Below are positions 49,408 through 57,075 of a stretch of 64,000 nt of DNA, piece by piece. The first letter of the stretch is position 1. The number at the start of each line of letters is the position of its first letter. A model generated the notes under the pieces. It did no database searches. It was not told the origin of the DNA and saw nothing but the letters and a program-made list of their open reading frames with translations. The position numbers and the translations under genes were made by a program. The DNA is taken from positions 186,001-250,000 of the IMG/VR virus record IMGVR_UViG_3300042367_000228; one strand, given 5' to 3'. This DNA is from a virus.

Positions 49408-49713
49408 CTAATCTCTTAGGATAGCTAATACTTCATCTTCACGCATAATGATAACTTCATCATCATGTAATTTAATAGGCTCTCCAGCGTGCTTTCCGTA
49501 TAACACTTTATCGCCAATTGCAACTTTTATTTCTCGGAACTGACCATTATCCATATGTTTCCCTGTTCCTATTGCTAGTACTGTTCCAATTACAGATTTC
49601 TCTTTTGAAACAGGTGCAATTAAAATACCACCTTCCGTTATACTTTCTGCAGGATCTTGTCTTACAACAATACGATCGTGCAAAGGAATTACGTTTTCTT
49701 GTGTTACTGCCAT
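49408..49713 (-). CDS. groES: GroES cochaperonin (10 kDa)
   Basis: 101 residues, end-to-end bacterial-type GroES: IPLHDRIVVRQDPAES, TEGGILIAP (mobile loop), GTVLAIGTG, VAIGDKVLYGKHAGEPIKLH, DDEVIIMREDEVLAIL. It caps GroEL for folding. This is the second GroES-fold protein of the window (see 199-579); no GroEL is present, so it would act with the host's. Own promoter. Confidence 0.95.
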   Translation of the reverse strand: MAVTQENVIPLHDRIVVRQDPAESITEGGILIAPVSKEKSVIGTVLAIGTGKHMDNGQFREIKVAIGDKVLYGKHAGEPIKLHDDEVIIMREDEVLAILRD

Positions 49714-49744
49714 GTTGTGTACCTTTGTTGTTTAGTATGTGCAT

Positions 49745-49772
49745 ATTATACACTAATAAAATTGTTTGTCAA
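49745..49772 (-). promoter_or_regulatory. Sigma70-like promoter for groES
   Basis: TTGACA (49772-49767), 16 bases, TATAAT (49750-49745), 32 bases upstream of the start. Confidence 0.8.
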
Positions 49773-49779
49773 GTGTTTT

Positions 49780-49932
49780 TTATTCTTTTGGATATAACAT
49801 TTCACCAATAAGTAAACAACCAAACGATAATATTAAGTAATCAATAGGTGACAACAGGTATCCACTATCATGTATATACATTAATAAAGTTACATAAAAC
49901 AATATACCTGCTGCTAACCCTTTATTGATCAT
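49780..49932 (-). CDS. Small membrane protein (50 aa)
   Basis: ATG at 49932 overlaps the stop of the upstream 36-residue gene (ATGA). Sequence opens MINKGLAAGILFYVTLLMYI and has a second hydrophobic helix (YLILSFGCLLIGEML): two membrane spans. One of four consecutive tiny membrane proteins; function unknown. Confidence 0.55.
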   Translation of the reverse strand: MINKGLAAGILFYVTLLMYIHDSGYLLSPIDYLILSFGCLLIGEMLYPKE

Positions 49933-50039
49933 TTCTTTAACTCATCCAGTCTTTGTATCTCCTTGAAAGCTGCAACTGTTTTAGTAATTGCAATTCCAAA
50001 TAAAGTTCCTACTGCTAACGCTATCGGTACTAGTGGCAT
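49929..50039 (-). CDS. Small membrane protein (36 aa)
   Basis: MPLVPIALAVGTLFGIAITK gives one span, then a charged helix ending DELKK. SD AAGGAG is inside the preceding gene's end. Start overlaps that gene's stop (TAATG). Phage holin-like sizes are possible but not demonstrable. Confidence 0.5.
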   Translation of the reverse strand: MPLVPIALAVGTLFGIAITKTVAAFKEIQRLDELKK

Positions 50040-50272
50040 TATTTTTCTCCTTTTAGTAAATTATATAGTATTTCAAATGGATAATATATTCCAAATGCTA
50101 TAATTAAAAAGAGTGATAGTGGCCAACAAAAGAATCCTATCACAATAAAGTAGTTGCGAAACGGACTATGCTTAACAACTGGTGCATTTGATAAAATTGT
50201 AGCACACCCGGCCCCTAATATTAAGTATGAAATACTTAGCATTCCTATCACAATTACATCTGTTGATACCAT
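50039..50272 (-). CDS. Membrane protein with two to three spans (77 aa)
   Basis: Hydrophobic segments VIVIGMLSISYLILGAGCA and YFIVIGFFCWPLSLFLIIAF, with a short basic end LLKGEK. No family recognised. Part of the tiny membrane-protein group between RNA ligase and GroES. Confidence 0.55.
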   Translation of the reverse strand: MVSTDVIVIGMLSISYLILGAGCATILSNAPVVKHSPFRNYFIVIGFFCWPLSLFLIIAFGIYYPFEILYNLLKGEK

Positions 50273-50275
50273 TAC

Positions 50276-50425
50276 TTAACATCTCCACATTACTACTGGC
50301 CAAAAGACCATGCGGTGTGTCCATGACACTAAACTTCCAGCATCATCACTGTTATCAAATGACAACGTTGCAAAAAGTGCACCTGCTATGTAGTACGCTA
50401 TTGCTATCATTATTAAAAATTCCAT
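50276..50425 (-). CDS. Small membrane protein (49 aa)
   Basis: ATG at 50425 overlaps the RNA ligase stop (TAATG). MEFLIMIAIAYYIAGALFAT is one span; the tail has a second aromatic stretch (MVFWPVVMWRC). Translationally coupled to RNA ligase. Confidence 0.55.
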   Translation of the reverse strand: MEFLIMIAIAYYIAGALFATLSFDNSDDAGSLVSWTHRMVFWPVVMWRC

Positions 50426-51528
50426 TACATTTCCTCTTGGGCTAAAAACCATGTACGTGCTACATATTTAACTCTTGTTATTACATCTTTGATTTCTAGA
50501 TGGCTAGCAACAAGTGTATCAGTTTCTTCTTTAACAACATCGTCTGCAATCCATTTTAAGAATACAGGAGTGCTTTTAGGTTCAATACTGATGTTGTTTA
50601 CTTTTAAGTATTCTAAACCTTGAGTAAGTCTAGATTCAGTAACTACTGTATCAGCAAACTCGTTAATGGAGTTAACTTTTTCTACATCAACACTTGCTAG
50701 TGTTTTAACTTTAGATGAACTGTGTTTTTCACCTTTAACTTTAAACATAAATCGTGATTGTTCATAACCAGGAGTAACACATTTCCAAACAATACCTTCA
50801 CCTACACCTTCAACACCAAAGTGTTGAGCAATTGGACATTGTTGTTCTACTGCAACAGTAAGATCCGCAAGCTTGTTTTGCGCAAGCTCAGGTTCGTTAA
50901 AGTTGATATCCATTGTGTATGTTTGGAAGTCATAAATTGTAAATAAATTTTCAGGCCATGCTTCGGTATTAAAACCTGCAATTTCTTTAGCATACGCAAT
51001 AGTATGCTTAAACTCAGTTGGAGTAAAATAAACGCGTTGAACATCTTCGTCTTCATTTTTACCAGCTGACCATGCAACAATGCCAAAGATAATAAACATT
51101 TTAGGAACATTACTAATTCCTACACCTTTTTGAACACCTTGCCCGCACCATTCGCCAAAGATAGAATAATGTGTTAAGTTGTAATCAACTTTGTGATGTG
51201 CAGCTGAAGTTAATAAGTTAATAAACGTTTCTTTATGTTGTTGTGCATATTTTGCCCAACCATAATTGTCATCATCTATTGTTAAAATACGTTCACGTGA
51301 TTGCGCCCAAAATTCATTATATTTAGGAAACTCGCAAGCAACGCTAGCATTAGTGCCATGTGCCTTAACAGAACCTTCAAACGTTAAAGTTGGCATAGGT
51401 GCAAATGGATCAAAGGTTGGTGCACCATTGTCATCTAACCCTTTAAAGGTAGCACGACTTTTAACTTCTCTAACTACTTGTCTAAATTGATTAATGCTGG
51501 GCCATGATTTGTGTACTTGTTTTGACAT
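50425..51528 (-). CDS. RNA ligase, T4 Rnl2-like nucleotidyltransferase
   Basis: 367 residues. Motif I FEGSVKAHGTNAS with the adenylated Lys55; motif III YSIFGEWCG near 125; motif IV GEGIVWKCV near 255; motif V FMFKVKGEKHSSSKVK near 272. The C-terminal ~95 helical residues fit an Rnl2-type regulatory domain. It seals nicks or ends in RNA, for example after anticodon-nuclease attack. In this genome it could also join the ends of the permuted tRNAs (inference). Consensus promoter upstream. Confidence 0.88.
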   Translation of the reverse strand: MSKQVHKSWPSINQFRQVVREVKSRATFKGLDDNGAPTFDPFAPMPTLTFEGSVKAHGTNASVACEFPKYNEFWAQSRERILTIDDDNYGWAKYAQQHKETFINLLTSAAHHKVDYNLTHYSIFGEWCGQGVQKGVGISNVPKMFIIFGIVAWSAGKNEDEDVQRVYFTPTEFKHTIAYAKEIAGFNTEAWPENLFTIYDFQTYTMDINFNEPELAQNKLADLTVAVEQQCPIAQHFGVEGVGEGIVWKCVTPGYEQSRFMFKVKGEKHSSSKVKTLASVDVEKVNSINEFADTVVTESRLTQGLEYLKVNNISIEPKSTPVFLKWIADDVVKEETDTLVASHLEIKDVITRVKYVARTWFLAQEEM

Positions 51529-51560
51529 TGCGTACTCCTGTGTTAGTTAAATAAAAATAT

Positions 51561-51589
51561 ATTATATAATAAGTGTTAGCACTTGTCAA
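51561..51589 (-). promoter_or_regulatory. Sigma70-like promoter for RNA ligase
   Basis: TTGACA (51589-51584), 17 bases, TATAAT (51566-51561). It overlaps the stop of the FeoA-like gene. Confidence 0.8.
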
Positions 51590-51807
51590 ACTTTATTAAC
51601 AAGTAATTGTGCCGCATCACTTTTCCTTAGTGTTAATGAAAACCCACGTAGCTTAATTTCAATCGGATCTCCTAATGGCGCAACTCTAACTACTTGTACT
51701 TCTGTATTACGAGTAAGTCCCATGGCTAGTAGTTGCTTACGAGATGTTTTGCCTACATATCCAGTAACAACACCAACTTCATTAACCTTTAAGAGATCTA
51801 GTGTCAT
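51586..51807 (-). CDS. FeoA-like SH3-fold protein
   Basis: 73 residues: TGYVGKTSRKQLLAMGLTRN, then TEVQVVRVAPLGDPIEIKLR and GFSLTLRKSDAAQLLV match FeoA (RLxxMGLxPGxxVxVxxxAPxGDPxxxxxxGxxLxLRxxxAxxxxV). In bacteria FeoA regulates ferrous-iron uptake by FeoB. A free-standing phage copy might modulate iron uptake or serve as a protein-interaction domain. Coupled to the upstream gene by TAATG. Confidence 0.78.
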   Translation of the reverse strand: MTLDLLKVNEVGVVTGYVGKTSRKQLLAMGLTRNTEVQVVRVAPLGDPIEIKLRGFSLTLRKSDAAQLLVNKV

Positions 51808-52451
51808 TAGTGTAATTGTGAAATACGTGTTTCGTTAATGTTAATATGTTCTAGATTGTCAAAGTATCCAGTCCATGGCAGATAGCTAAAGTTAATAGAT
51901 TGGCCATCTGAAGTATGTAAATACATTTTAATTTTCCCATGGGAGGTACCTTCATCTGGAATAAACTCATAAGTAACATTGTGCGGCTGATTAACTTCGC
52001 TAATAAGTTTTTCAGCTTGGTACTTAGTTATGCGCCATGCAGATACAATTTTATCATAATATCCCGAAGCTTCTAAAAACGATTCTAATTCAGCTGCTGA
52101 TTTATAATCTTTAAATACAGCAATTGGTTCAGATGAACCGCAATGTGCTGATCCAAATGAATTTCCAGTGGACCACTCAACCCATACTACAATCACGTCA
52201 TCGCCTGCTCTAACATCTAATGTTGTAACGATGTCCGGCATATGATCAGTAAGTTTTACAGTAGATAACATGTTTATATAAGATTCACTCCACTCACCAA
52301 ATTCTTCTTCAGACTGATAATGGTTAGTACAAGTTCTGTTAATCTCAATACTTAAACCAATATTAACTGGTTTGTCTTCAATTTTATGAATATCATAATC
52401 ATCTAATGATGGATCAATATATTCTTCGTGTTCGCCTGTGTACGCTGTCAT
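51807..52451 (-). CDS. Protein of unknown function (214 aa)
   Basis: Start at 52451 (MTAYTGEHEEYIDPSLDDYD) because it overlaps the upstream stop (ATGA). Acidic, mixed alpha/beta; WVEWSTGNSFGSAHCGSSEP and AVFKDYKSAAELESFLEASG are striking but not assigned. Operon with macro-domain and FeoA-like genes. Confidence 0.55.
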   Translation of the reverse strand: MTAYTGEHEEYIDPSLDDYDIHKIEDKPVNIGLSIEINRTCTNHYQSEEEFGEWSESYINMLSTVKLTDHMPDIVTTLDVRAGDDVIVVWVEWSTGNSFGSAHCGSSEPIAVFKDYKSAAELESFLEASGYYDKIVSAWRITKYQAEKLISEVNQPHNVTYEFIPDEGTSHGKIKMYLHTSDGQSINFSYLPWTGYFDNLEHININETRISQLH

Positions 52452-52669
52452 ACTTGCCTCTCTATAAAATTGTGTTGTGGTATTGAAAACCAATCTTTGC
52501 TGCAATAGCATTTTGGATTTATAGTTTGTCCTTGTGTTGGTATCGGCTGATTTGGCATATAATCAAATGCATCTCCGTACTGGTCTGAAAAACCTAACTC
52601 TCTATTAGTAATTGCAACTAAATGTCCTGAAGGACAAAATATAAAAGTACTACGAGGAACATATTTCAT
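52448..52669 (-). CDS. Small Cys-containing protein of unknown function
   Basis: 73 residues (MKYVPRSTFIFCPSGHLVAI; NPKCYCSKDWFSIPQHNFIE). Cys, His pairs (CPSGH, CYC) could bind zinc. It overlaps both neighbours by 4 bp. Confidence 0.5.
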   Translation of the reverse strand: MKYVPRSTFIFCPSGHLVAITNRELGFSDQYGDAFDYMPNQPIPTQGQTINPKCYCSKDWFSIPQHNFIERQV

Positions 52670-53112
52670 TCAAGTCTCACAATAACTACATCTCTATCAA
52701 TTGACCATTCAGAAAGAATTCGCATTATCTTAATTGGATCGCCACCTGCTAATCCGCAACCTATCATTGGAAATCCAAACTTAGTTTCTTTAGGAAAGTG
52801 TTTTCCTATATTATGTAATACATCTTCAAATGCTTGGTAATCAAATGGGGGACCAAATTTTTGTCCGTAATGATACTGTGTATAAGCATTAACTACTTTA
52901 CAACAAGGAGTTTCTGCAACAGTGAATGTTCCGAGCTTGGCTTTGTCAGCCATGTTAGTAGCACGATCAACTTCTGCAACTTGTGGCCATCGTATTGCAA
53001 GTTGTTTAGCAATACCTGCGCCCATTGTATTAAAACAATTACAACCATGCACAATAACATCAAATCGTTCTTGCAATGCTAGTTGTATTAAATCGCCATT
53101 TATTACTCTCAT
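52666..53112 (-). CDS. Macro-domain protein (ADP-ribose-1''-phosphatase/deacylase type)
   Basis: 148 residues. INGDLIQLALQERFDVIVHG, CNCFNTMGAGIA, KQLAIRWPQV, VVNAYTQYHYG and FPMIGCGLAGGDP follow the macrodomain order (GDI, HxxNCxGxMGxGxA, IGCGLxGxxW). The Poa1/Appr-1''-p type removes a phosphate from the by-product of tRNA splicing; others remove ADP-ribose or acetyl groups. Beside an RNA ligase the first is attractive, but activity is inferred. Confidence 0.85.
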   Translation of the reverse strand: MRVINGDLIQLALQERFDVIVHGCNCFNTMGAGIAKQLAIRWPQVAEVDRATNMADKAKLGTFTVAETPCCKVVNAYTQYHYGQKFGPPFDYQAFEDVLHNIGKHFPKETKFGFPMIGCGLAGGDPIKIMRILSEWSIDRDVVIVRLE

Positions 53113-53288
53113 AATTCCTCACATACATAAAAAGATTCAGGGGAATCAACTTCCCCTTCATTGTCCTCTAAGTAAAAATCATATAAGTCATATTCTAATT
53201 CCGGAATATGTTCTTTCTTAGGTTGATGTACTCCTCCTTTACCTAATATAGGCGCAGGATTATGTCCTCTTATGTAATGCGCTTTCAT
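53109..53288 (-). CDS. Small acidic protein (59 aa)
   Basis: ATG at 53288 with SD AAGGAG. Sequence MKAHYIRGHNPAPILGKGGV, then acidic (ELEYDLYDFYLEDNEGEVDS). Overlaps the macro-domain start by ATGA. First gene after the promoter at 53321-53349. Unknown. Confidence 0.55.
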   Translation of the reverse strand: MKAHYIRGHNPAPILGKGGVHQPKKEHIPELEYDLYDFYLEDNEGEVDSPESFYVCEEL

Positions 53289-53320
53289 GATAACTCCTTA
53301 TGTAAATAATATTTTTGCGT

Positions 53321-53349
53321 ATTATATAATGTACTTATAATAAAGTCAA
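53321..53349 (-). promoter_or_regulatory. Sigma70-like promoter
   Basis: TTGACT (53349-53344), 17 bases, TATAAT (53326-53321). It heads the operon 53288 to 51586 and overlaps the end of the HNH gene. Confidence 0.75.
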
Positions 53350-54023
53350 GGTTTAAGTTTGCAATTATTTCCGTGATATCGTTTCATGCCATTAGATTTT
53401 CCTAATTTATTGCAATAAGGGCATATAATTATCTCCATCGGCGATGTTTGAAAAACTTTACCTTTTCTTACAGCACTCATTTTATTGCGAGTCTCTATAG
53501 ATGGAGATTTGCCTTTATTAGGAGGTATCCTTCCTTTATTTGAATTGCTGATTTTAGATTTGTGTTCTTCTGATAAAGGTTTTCCTTTTTTAGCTACAGA
53601 TAATTTAGATTTATACTCTATAGACATGTTTTCTTTAGCTTTACTAATTTTACTTCGAGTTTCGGATGTATGAGTTTTTCCTGTATTTGCTATAGCAATT
53701 TTAGATTTGTGTTCTTCTGATAAAGGTTTTCCTTTATGCATTACACTAACTGCTTTAGCAAATTCTTTTCTAATCCAACCATAACTTTTATTAGTAGCGC
53801 GACCAACTGACATCATATGTGCTGCTTTAATTAATTTATGATTATTTGGATATATCTTTATAAGTACTTGATGTGCTACATAATGAGCTTCAGGTGTTAA
53901 CTTTACTATATTAGTTGCATGATTAGTACCTCCCATACATTTGGGAATGATATGATGCTTTTCTGTATAATCTGCAATCATATCTTTTGCAGTTAATTGT
54001 TCGTATATTTTTTGATAATTCAT
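53346..54023 (-). CDS. HNH homing endonuclease with NUMOD3 repeats
   Basis: 225 residues. EKHHIIPKCMGGTNHATNIV, then KLTPEAHYVAHQVL is the HNH core. Four NUMOD3-like units follow (GKPLSEEHKSKI, GKTHTSETRSKI, GKPLSEEHKSKI, GKSPSIETRNKM). A zinc-like end CPYCNKLGKSNGMKRYHGNN resembles the end of the right-edge GIY-YIG protein, so the two endonucleases share a C-terminal cassette. Confidence 0.88.
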   Translation of the reverse strand: MNYQKIYEQLTAKDMIADYTEKHHIIPKCMGGTNHATNIVKLTPEAHYVAHQVLIKIYPNNHKLIKAAHMMSVGRATNKSYGWIRKEFAKAVSVMHKGKPLSEEHKSKIAIANTGKTHTSETRSKISKAKENMSIEYKSKLSVAKKGKPLSEEHKSKISNSNKGRIPPNKGKSPSIETRNKMSAVRKGKVFQTSPMEIIICPYCNKLGKSNGMKRYHGNNCKLKP

Positions 54024-54113
54024 TTAAATTCCATTTAAGTATAAAAGGCTAAAGCCTAAAACATTCAAAGCTCATATTCACTAACGTTCATATTCACTTA
54101 TCATGTTTTTATT

Positions 54114-54218
54114 TTATTTCTTTTTTAATAATGAATAATTATGAATGCTTTTTATATTCATGTAGATTCTTTGTGTCAATATGATACCTAAAACCGGTAT
54201 CATAAGAAAGGTTTTCAT
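54114..54218 (-). CDS. Possible small membrane peptide (34 aa)
   Basis: ATG at 54218 has a good SD (AGAGGAAC). MKTFLMIPVLGIILTQRIYM is hydrophobic; the tail ends LLKKK. It contains a GATACC/GGTATC hairpin near its start. It could be a coding gene or part of the adjacent structured RNA. Confidence 0.35.
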   Translation of the reverse strand: MKTFLMIPVLGIILTQRIYMNIKSIHNYSLLKKK

Positions 54219-54239
54219 GTGAGTTCCTCTTAGCCTTTT

Positions 54240-54600
54240 TTTAGATAACGGGTATTTTGTTGTGAATTCTGTTGTTTGGCTCTGTCCTTACCATTCCCGC
54301 GACTATTTTTAAGAGCACCTCGTATCATTGTGCTCATACAACATTTAATGAATTCTGTGAATATAACATTCACAACTAATATCACTATTAGTTAACCTAT
54401 TCCAACTACACTAACGTTATCAGTCAAAGGACTGTCGTTTTAAGGCATCTCTAAGAGGTAGAGTGTAGAGGCCTGACTATAGCAATCAGAACTAGCTACC
54501 ATCACACATCAGAATGGATTCACTAACGGTATTACGATTGGCCCGTCAACCTTAAGCTATAATTTCAACTAGTATACACTCACTGTTTTCAAAAGTCATC
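54240..54600. ncRNA. Large structured noncoding region
   Basis: About 360 bases with no credible ORF and many perfect stems: CTACACT/AGTGTAG enclosing CAGTC/GACTG, ACTAATA/TATTAGT, GTGAAT/ATTCAC, GAGCAC/GTGCTC. It lies between a minus-strand HNH gene and a plus-strand late gene, so the strand is uncertain; minus would match the other RNAs. No known class recognised. The flanking 54030-54113 has direct copies of TTCATATTCACT. Confidence 0.5.
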
Positions 54601-54616
54601 TTTCATTTTACCAAAC

Positions 54617-54624
54617 GATAAATA
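54617..54624 (+). promoter_or_regulatory. T4-like late promoter (GATAAATA)
   Basis: GATAAATA, 7 bases before the ATG at 54632; the short leader is odd, but the same variant precedes other late genes. It would drive three successive capsid-targeted genes. Confidence 0.5.
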
Positions 54625-54631
54625 TATTACT

Positions 54632-55021
54632 ATGAAAATACATGAATTATTAGAAAACCACCATGGCTCGTTAGCACGGGATAACGGTGATGTAATCACA
54701 ATCGGTGATGCAAGAATTGATATCGATACTAAAGCACAGTTTTCACCAAGACCACAATCTGTTATTGAATTCTTAGTTCCTAAAGAATTACGCGGACAAG
54801 GAATCGGAACACAGTTACTAACAAAAGCTGTAGCAAAGTATCCAATGTTAGGCGGACAAGTAAGCTCTATAGCATCGTTAAAAGTATTTTGGAATTTAGG
54901 GTTTAGAAATCCAAGAATGCCAGAAGCATCGTTTCAAGATCATGCTGATAGAATGAATGAATACAGTTCAGTGTTTATGGCACGTACTAACGAACACGGA
55001 GTTCCATATGAAAATACATGA
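54632..55021 (+). CDS. GNAT-like acetyltransferase with capsid-targeting-type N-terminus
   Basis: 129 residues. MKIHELLEN resembles the T4 internal-protein signal. IEFLVPKELRGQGIGTQLLT, then KAVAKYPMLGGQVSSIASLK and VFWNLGFRNP follow GNAT motifs A and B (V-x-x-x-x-RGxGIGxxLL, FYxxxGF). The domain is short, so a minimal GNAT. Possible injected acetyltransferase (inference). The end overlaps the next gene by 14 bp. Confidence 0.65.
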   Translation: MKIHELLENHHGSLARDNGDVITIGDARIDIDTKAQFSPRPQSVIEFLVPKELRGQGIGTQLLTKAVAKYPMLGGQVSSIASLKVFWNLGFRNPRMPEASFQDHADRMNEYSSVFMARTNEHGVPYENT

Positions 55022-55412
55022 AATAATCTCTGAAGAAATTAAAACAAGACTTGATGCCAAATGCTGGAAAGGCAAACATAAAGAAGGTACTAAAGTAAAA
55101 GGTGGTACTAGAGTTAACAACTGTGTGCCAAATGAATCAGTAGATGAAGCAGCAGCATGGCAAAAGAAATCAGGAAAGAACAAAAACGGTGGATTGAATG
55201 CTAAAGGTGTTGCTAGTTATCGTAAAGAACATCCTGGAAGTAAATTACAAACTGCAGTAACTACTAAACCGAGTAAACTTAAACCTGGAAGTAAAGATGC
55301 AAAACGCCGTAAAAGTTTTTGTGCAAGAATGGGCGGTATGGAAGGACCTATGAAAGACGAAAAAGGCAAACCAACTAGAAAAGCATTAGCATTGAGAAAA
55401 TGGAATTGCTAA
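55008..55412 (+). CDS. Basic Cys-containing protein with capsid-targeting-type N-terminus
   Basis: 134 residues from the ATG at 55008 (MKIHEIISEEIKTRLDAKCW). After the signal: KGKHKEGTKVKGGTRVNNCV, AAAWQKKSGKNKNGGLNAKG, and SFCARMGGMEGPMKDEKGKP with a WNC end. Strongly basic, conserved Cys; resembles small phage proteins of unknown role. DNA-associated internal head protein is the simplest inference. Confidence 0.6.
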   Translation: MKIHEIISEEIKTRLDAKCWKGKHKEGTKVKGGTRVNNCVPNESVDEAAAWQKKSGKNKNGGLNAKGVASYRKEHPGSKLQTAVTTKPSKLKPGSKDAKRRKSFCARMGGMEGPMKDEKGKPTRKALALRKWNC

Positions 55413-55421
55413 ATTAAAATT

Positions 55422-56615
55422 ATGAAAATACAAGAAATTATAAGCGAAGCAATATCAGGTGCTCACTGGATACACGGATTGCACAATGGGTTAAATGATA
55501 TTTTAGAACAACCGTTAGGACTTACATTTAACTTAGAAACTATAAATGGATTTAATGCCATTGCAGTATACCTTAAAGATATGTCCGACGGCAGGATATG
55601 TAGTTTTTATGAGAAAATGCAACCTAGTGATATTATTTACATGTTAGAAGAGATAGTAAAGATAGCACATTATGTTATACAGCAGAAATATGCTAAAGTG
55701 TGCGCGGATGTAAGTGGAACAAACTTTTCTCATATTCAAATTCTACCTCAGTCTAATAATCCAGGAGCCCTCGCCTCGGCTGGTTATGACTATGTAACAT
55801 TCTATGAAACTGATAAGAATGCTTTCCAACATCGAGATATAGATATGCTAAAAGACTTGTTATATAGTACAGAAGCAATGACTGATGTTAACAGAGGATG
55901 GAGTAATGCTGAACAAAAGAATCTATATGTGCCTGTGATAACTGATATGTTTCAAATCGAACCTGCATTTAGAAATTTGAAACTAGGTGATTTTAGTTTA
56001 GCTGAATTCTTCTTAGACACTAAAAACATAGATACTATGGTTCACGAATTAGTACATATTAGACAACACGCACCTCAATCTAGATATAAAACTAAACGAG
56101 TATTTGATAAAGATACTAAACAGCACAAATTGGTTACTAAACAAGGCACTGAATTTAGAAGTAAAGTAGAGCCAAATCAAGAAAAGTTTTATAATGCAAT
56201 TAGAGATTTAGATAAGTCGCCTGAAAACTATAAAATATATAGTTCGTCGTTACAAGAAATACCAGCACATGCGCATGATGCAGCAGTTAGCGTTATACGT
56301 CATTTAGATTTTGCATGGGGCGGTTCGGTTGATGAATATGGCAGAGACGTGTCACATTTAAAATCTCAAGTAAAAGCACTTAAATTGATTATTGCTAATT
56401 TGTCTAATGGACCAACCGCGTTAAAAGATGTTTATGGTCACCCGATTAAAATTAGAAGATTTGAATATTTCAGTAAGACATTTAATCATCCTAACGATAA
56501 AAAGTTATATCCGGTATATAAAAAATTTGTAAAAATAATGAGTCAAGAATTAATCAATTATTACAATTATTGGAATGAAAAACTTATTAACCTTAGTAAA
56601 TCAAATGGTCAATAA
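55422..56615 (+). CDS. Putative zinc metallopeptidase with capsid-targeting-type N-terminus
   Basis: 397 residues. MKIQEIISE|AISGAH has the I-S-E|A prohead-protease-type site. TMVHELVHIRQHAPQSRYKT at ~205-225 has HExxH with a following His. SLQEIPAHAHDAAVSVIRHL near 285 could supply the third ligand (Glu). The N-terminal ~190 residues are unassigned. A packaged, injected peptidase is inferred. Terminator follows. Confidence 0.62.
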   Translation: MKIQEIISEAISGAHWIHGLHNGLNDILEQPLGLTFNLETINGFNAIAVYLKDMSDGRICSFYEKMQPSDIIYMLEEIVKIAHYVIQQKYAKVCADVSGTNFSHIQILPQSNNPGALASAGYDYVTFYETDKNAFQHRDIDMLKDLLYSTEAMTDVNRGWSNAEQKNLYVPVITDMFQIEPAFRNLKLGDFSLAEFFLDTKNIDTMVHELVHIRQHAPQSRYKTKRVFDKDTKQHKLVTKQGTEFRSKVEPNQEKFYNAIRDLDKSPENYKIYSSSLQEIPAHAHDAAVSVIRHLDFAWGGSVDEYGRDVSHLKSQVKALKLIIANLSNGPTALKDVYGHPIKIRRFEYFSKTFNHPNDKKLYPVYKKFVKIMSQELINYYNYWNEKLINLSKSNGQ

Positions 56616-56616
56616 A

Positions 56617-56638
56617 AAAGCTGCCCTAAGGCAGCTTT
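56617..56638. terminator. Bidirectional terminator between the peptidase gene and tmRNA
   Basis: AAAGCTGCC-ctaa-GGCAGCTTT with A-run on the left giving a U-tract to the minus strand. Ends tmRNA transcription and the plus-strand operon. Confidence 0.88.
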
Positions 56639-56639
56639 A

Positions 56640-57033
56640 GTTGTATTTTGGTTAATAAGGCATACATGCCCCAGAGGGGTAGGTTATTAAGCTACCATGT
56701 CAGCTGCTTCCAAAGAGAAGTCAACTGTCATATACTCGAATTTAGATGCTTTTGCGTCTATAAGTTTTGCGCTGTTTAGGACAGTCACCTCACCTGTTGC
56801 CGTCTCCATTATCTCACCAAGTCGAATCCAATTCATCCCCATTATAAAACACACTATCACTTCCCATTTGAGGGGCAGGAAGTCTACGGCTGTTGCCCCA
56901 CTCCGATACCTCTAATGTGTTTTATGGTGGAGATGTGGGGTTTCGAACCCCAGTGTTTGATGCCGTCACTTTGAAGGAATTACAACAATAATAAACACAC
57001 TAAAATATTTAATGTGCTTATTATTGTTAACTT
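56640..57033 (-). ncRNA. ssrA: tmRNA, circularly permuted (two-piece type)
   Basis: Minus-strand order: acceptor piece first, with T arm TGGGG-TTCGAAA-CCCCA (56952-56936), acceptor 3' strand CATCTCC, A and encoded CCA (56927-56925). After an ~84-base linker bracketed by ATAAAACACA/TGTGTTTTAT comes the coding piece GGGGATGAATTGGATTCGAC (from 56840), the hallmark tmRNA 5' end. GGGGATG pairs with CATCTCC. The tag frame ends ...SLEAADMVA then TAATAA (56689-56684) in the context GCTTAATAACC, as in E. coli ssrA. Tag length is 20-27 residues depending on the resume codon. This order is that of alphaproteobacterial and some other two-piece tmRNAs. Confidence 0.92.
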
Positions 57034-57039
57034 GTGCAT

Positions 57040-57067
57040 ATTATAACATAAAAATAATATTTGTCAA
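57040..57067 (-). promoter_or_regulatory. Sigma70-like promoter for tmRNA
   Basis: TTGACA (57067-57062), 16 bases, TATAAT (57045-57040). Predicted start ~57033. Confidence 0.82.
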
Positions 57068-57075
57068 GTGTTAAT

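Noticed and set aside
56697-56915. Plus-strand 72-codon open frame
   Set aside because: It lies wholly within the tmRNA coding and linker segments on the other strand and has no SD or coding character.
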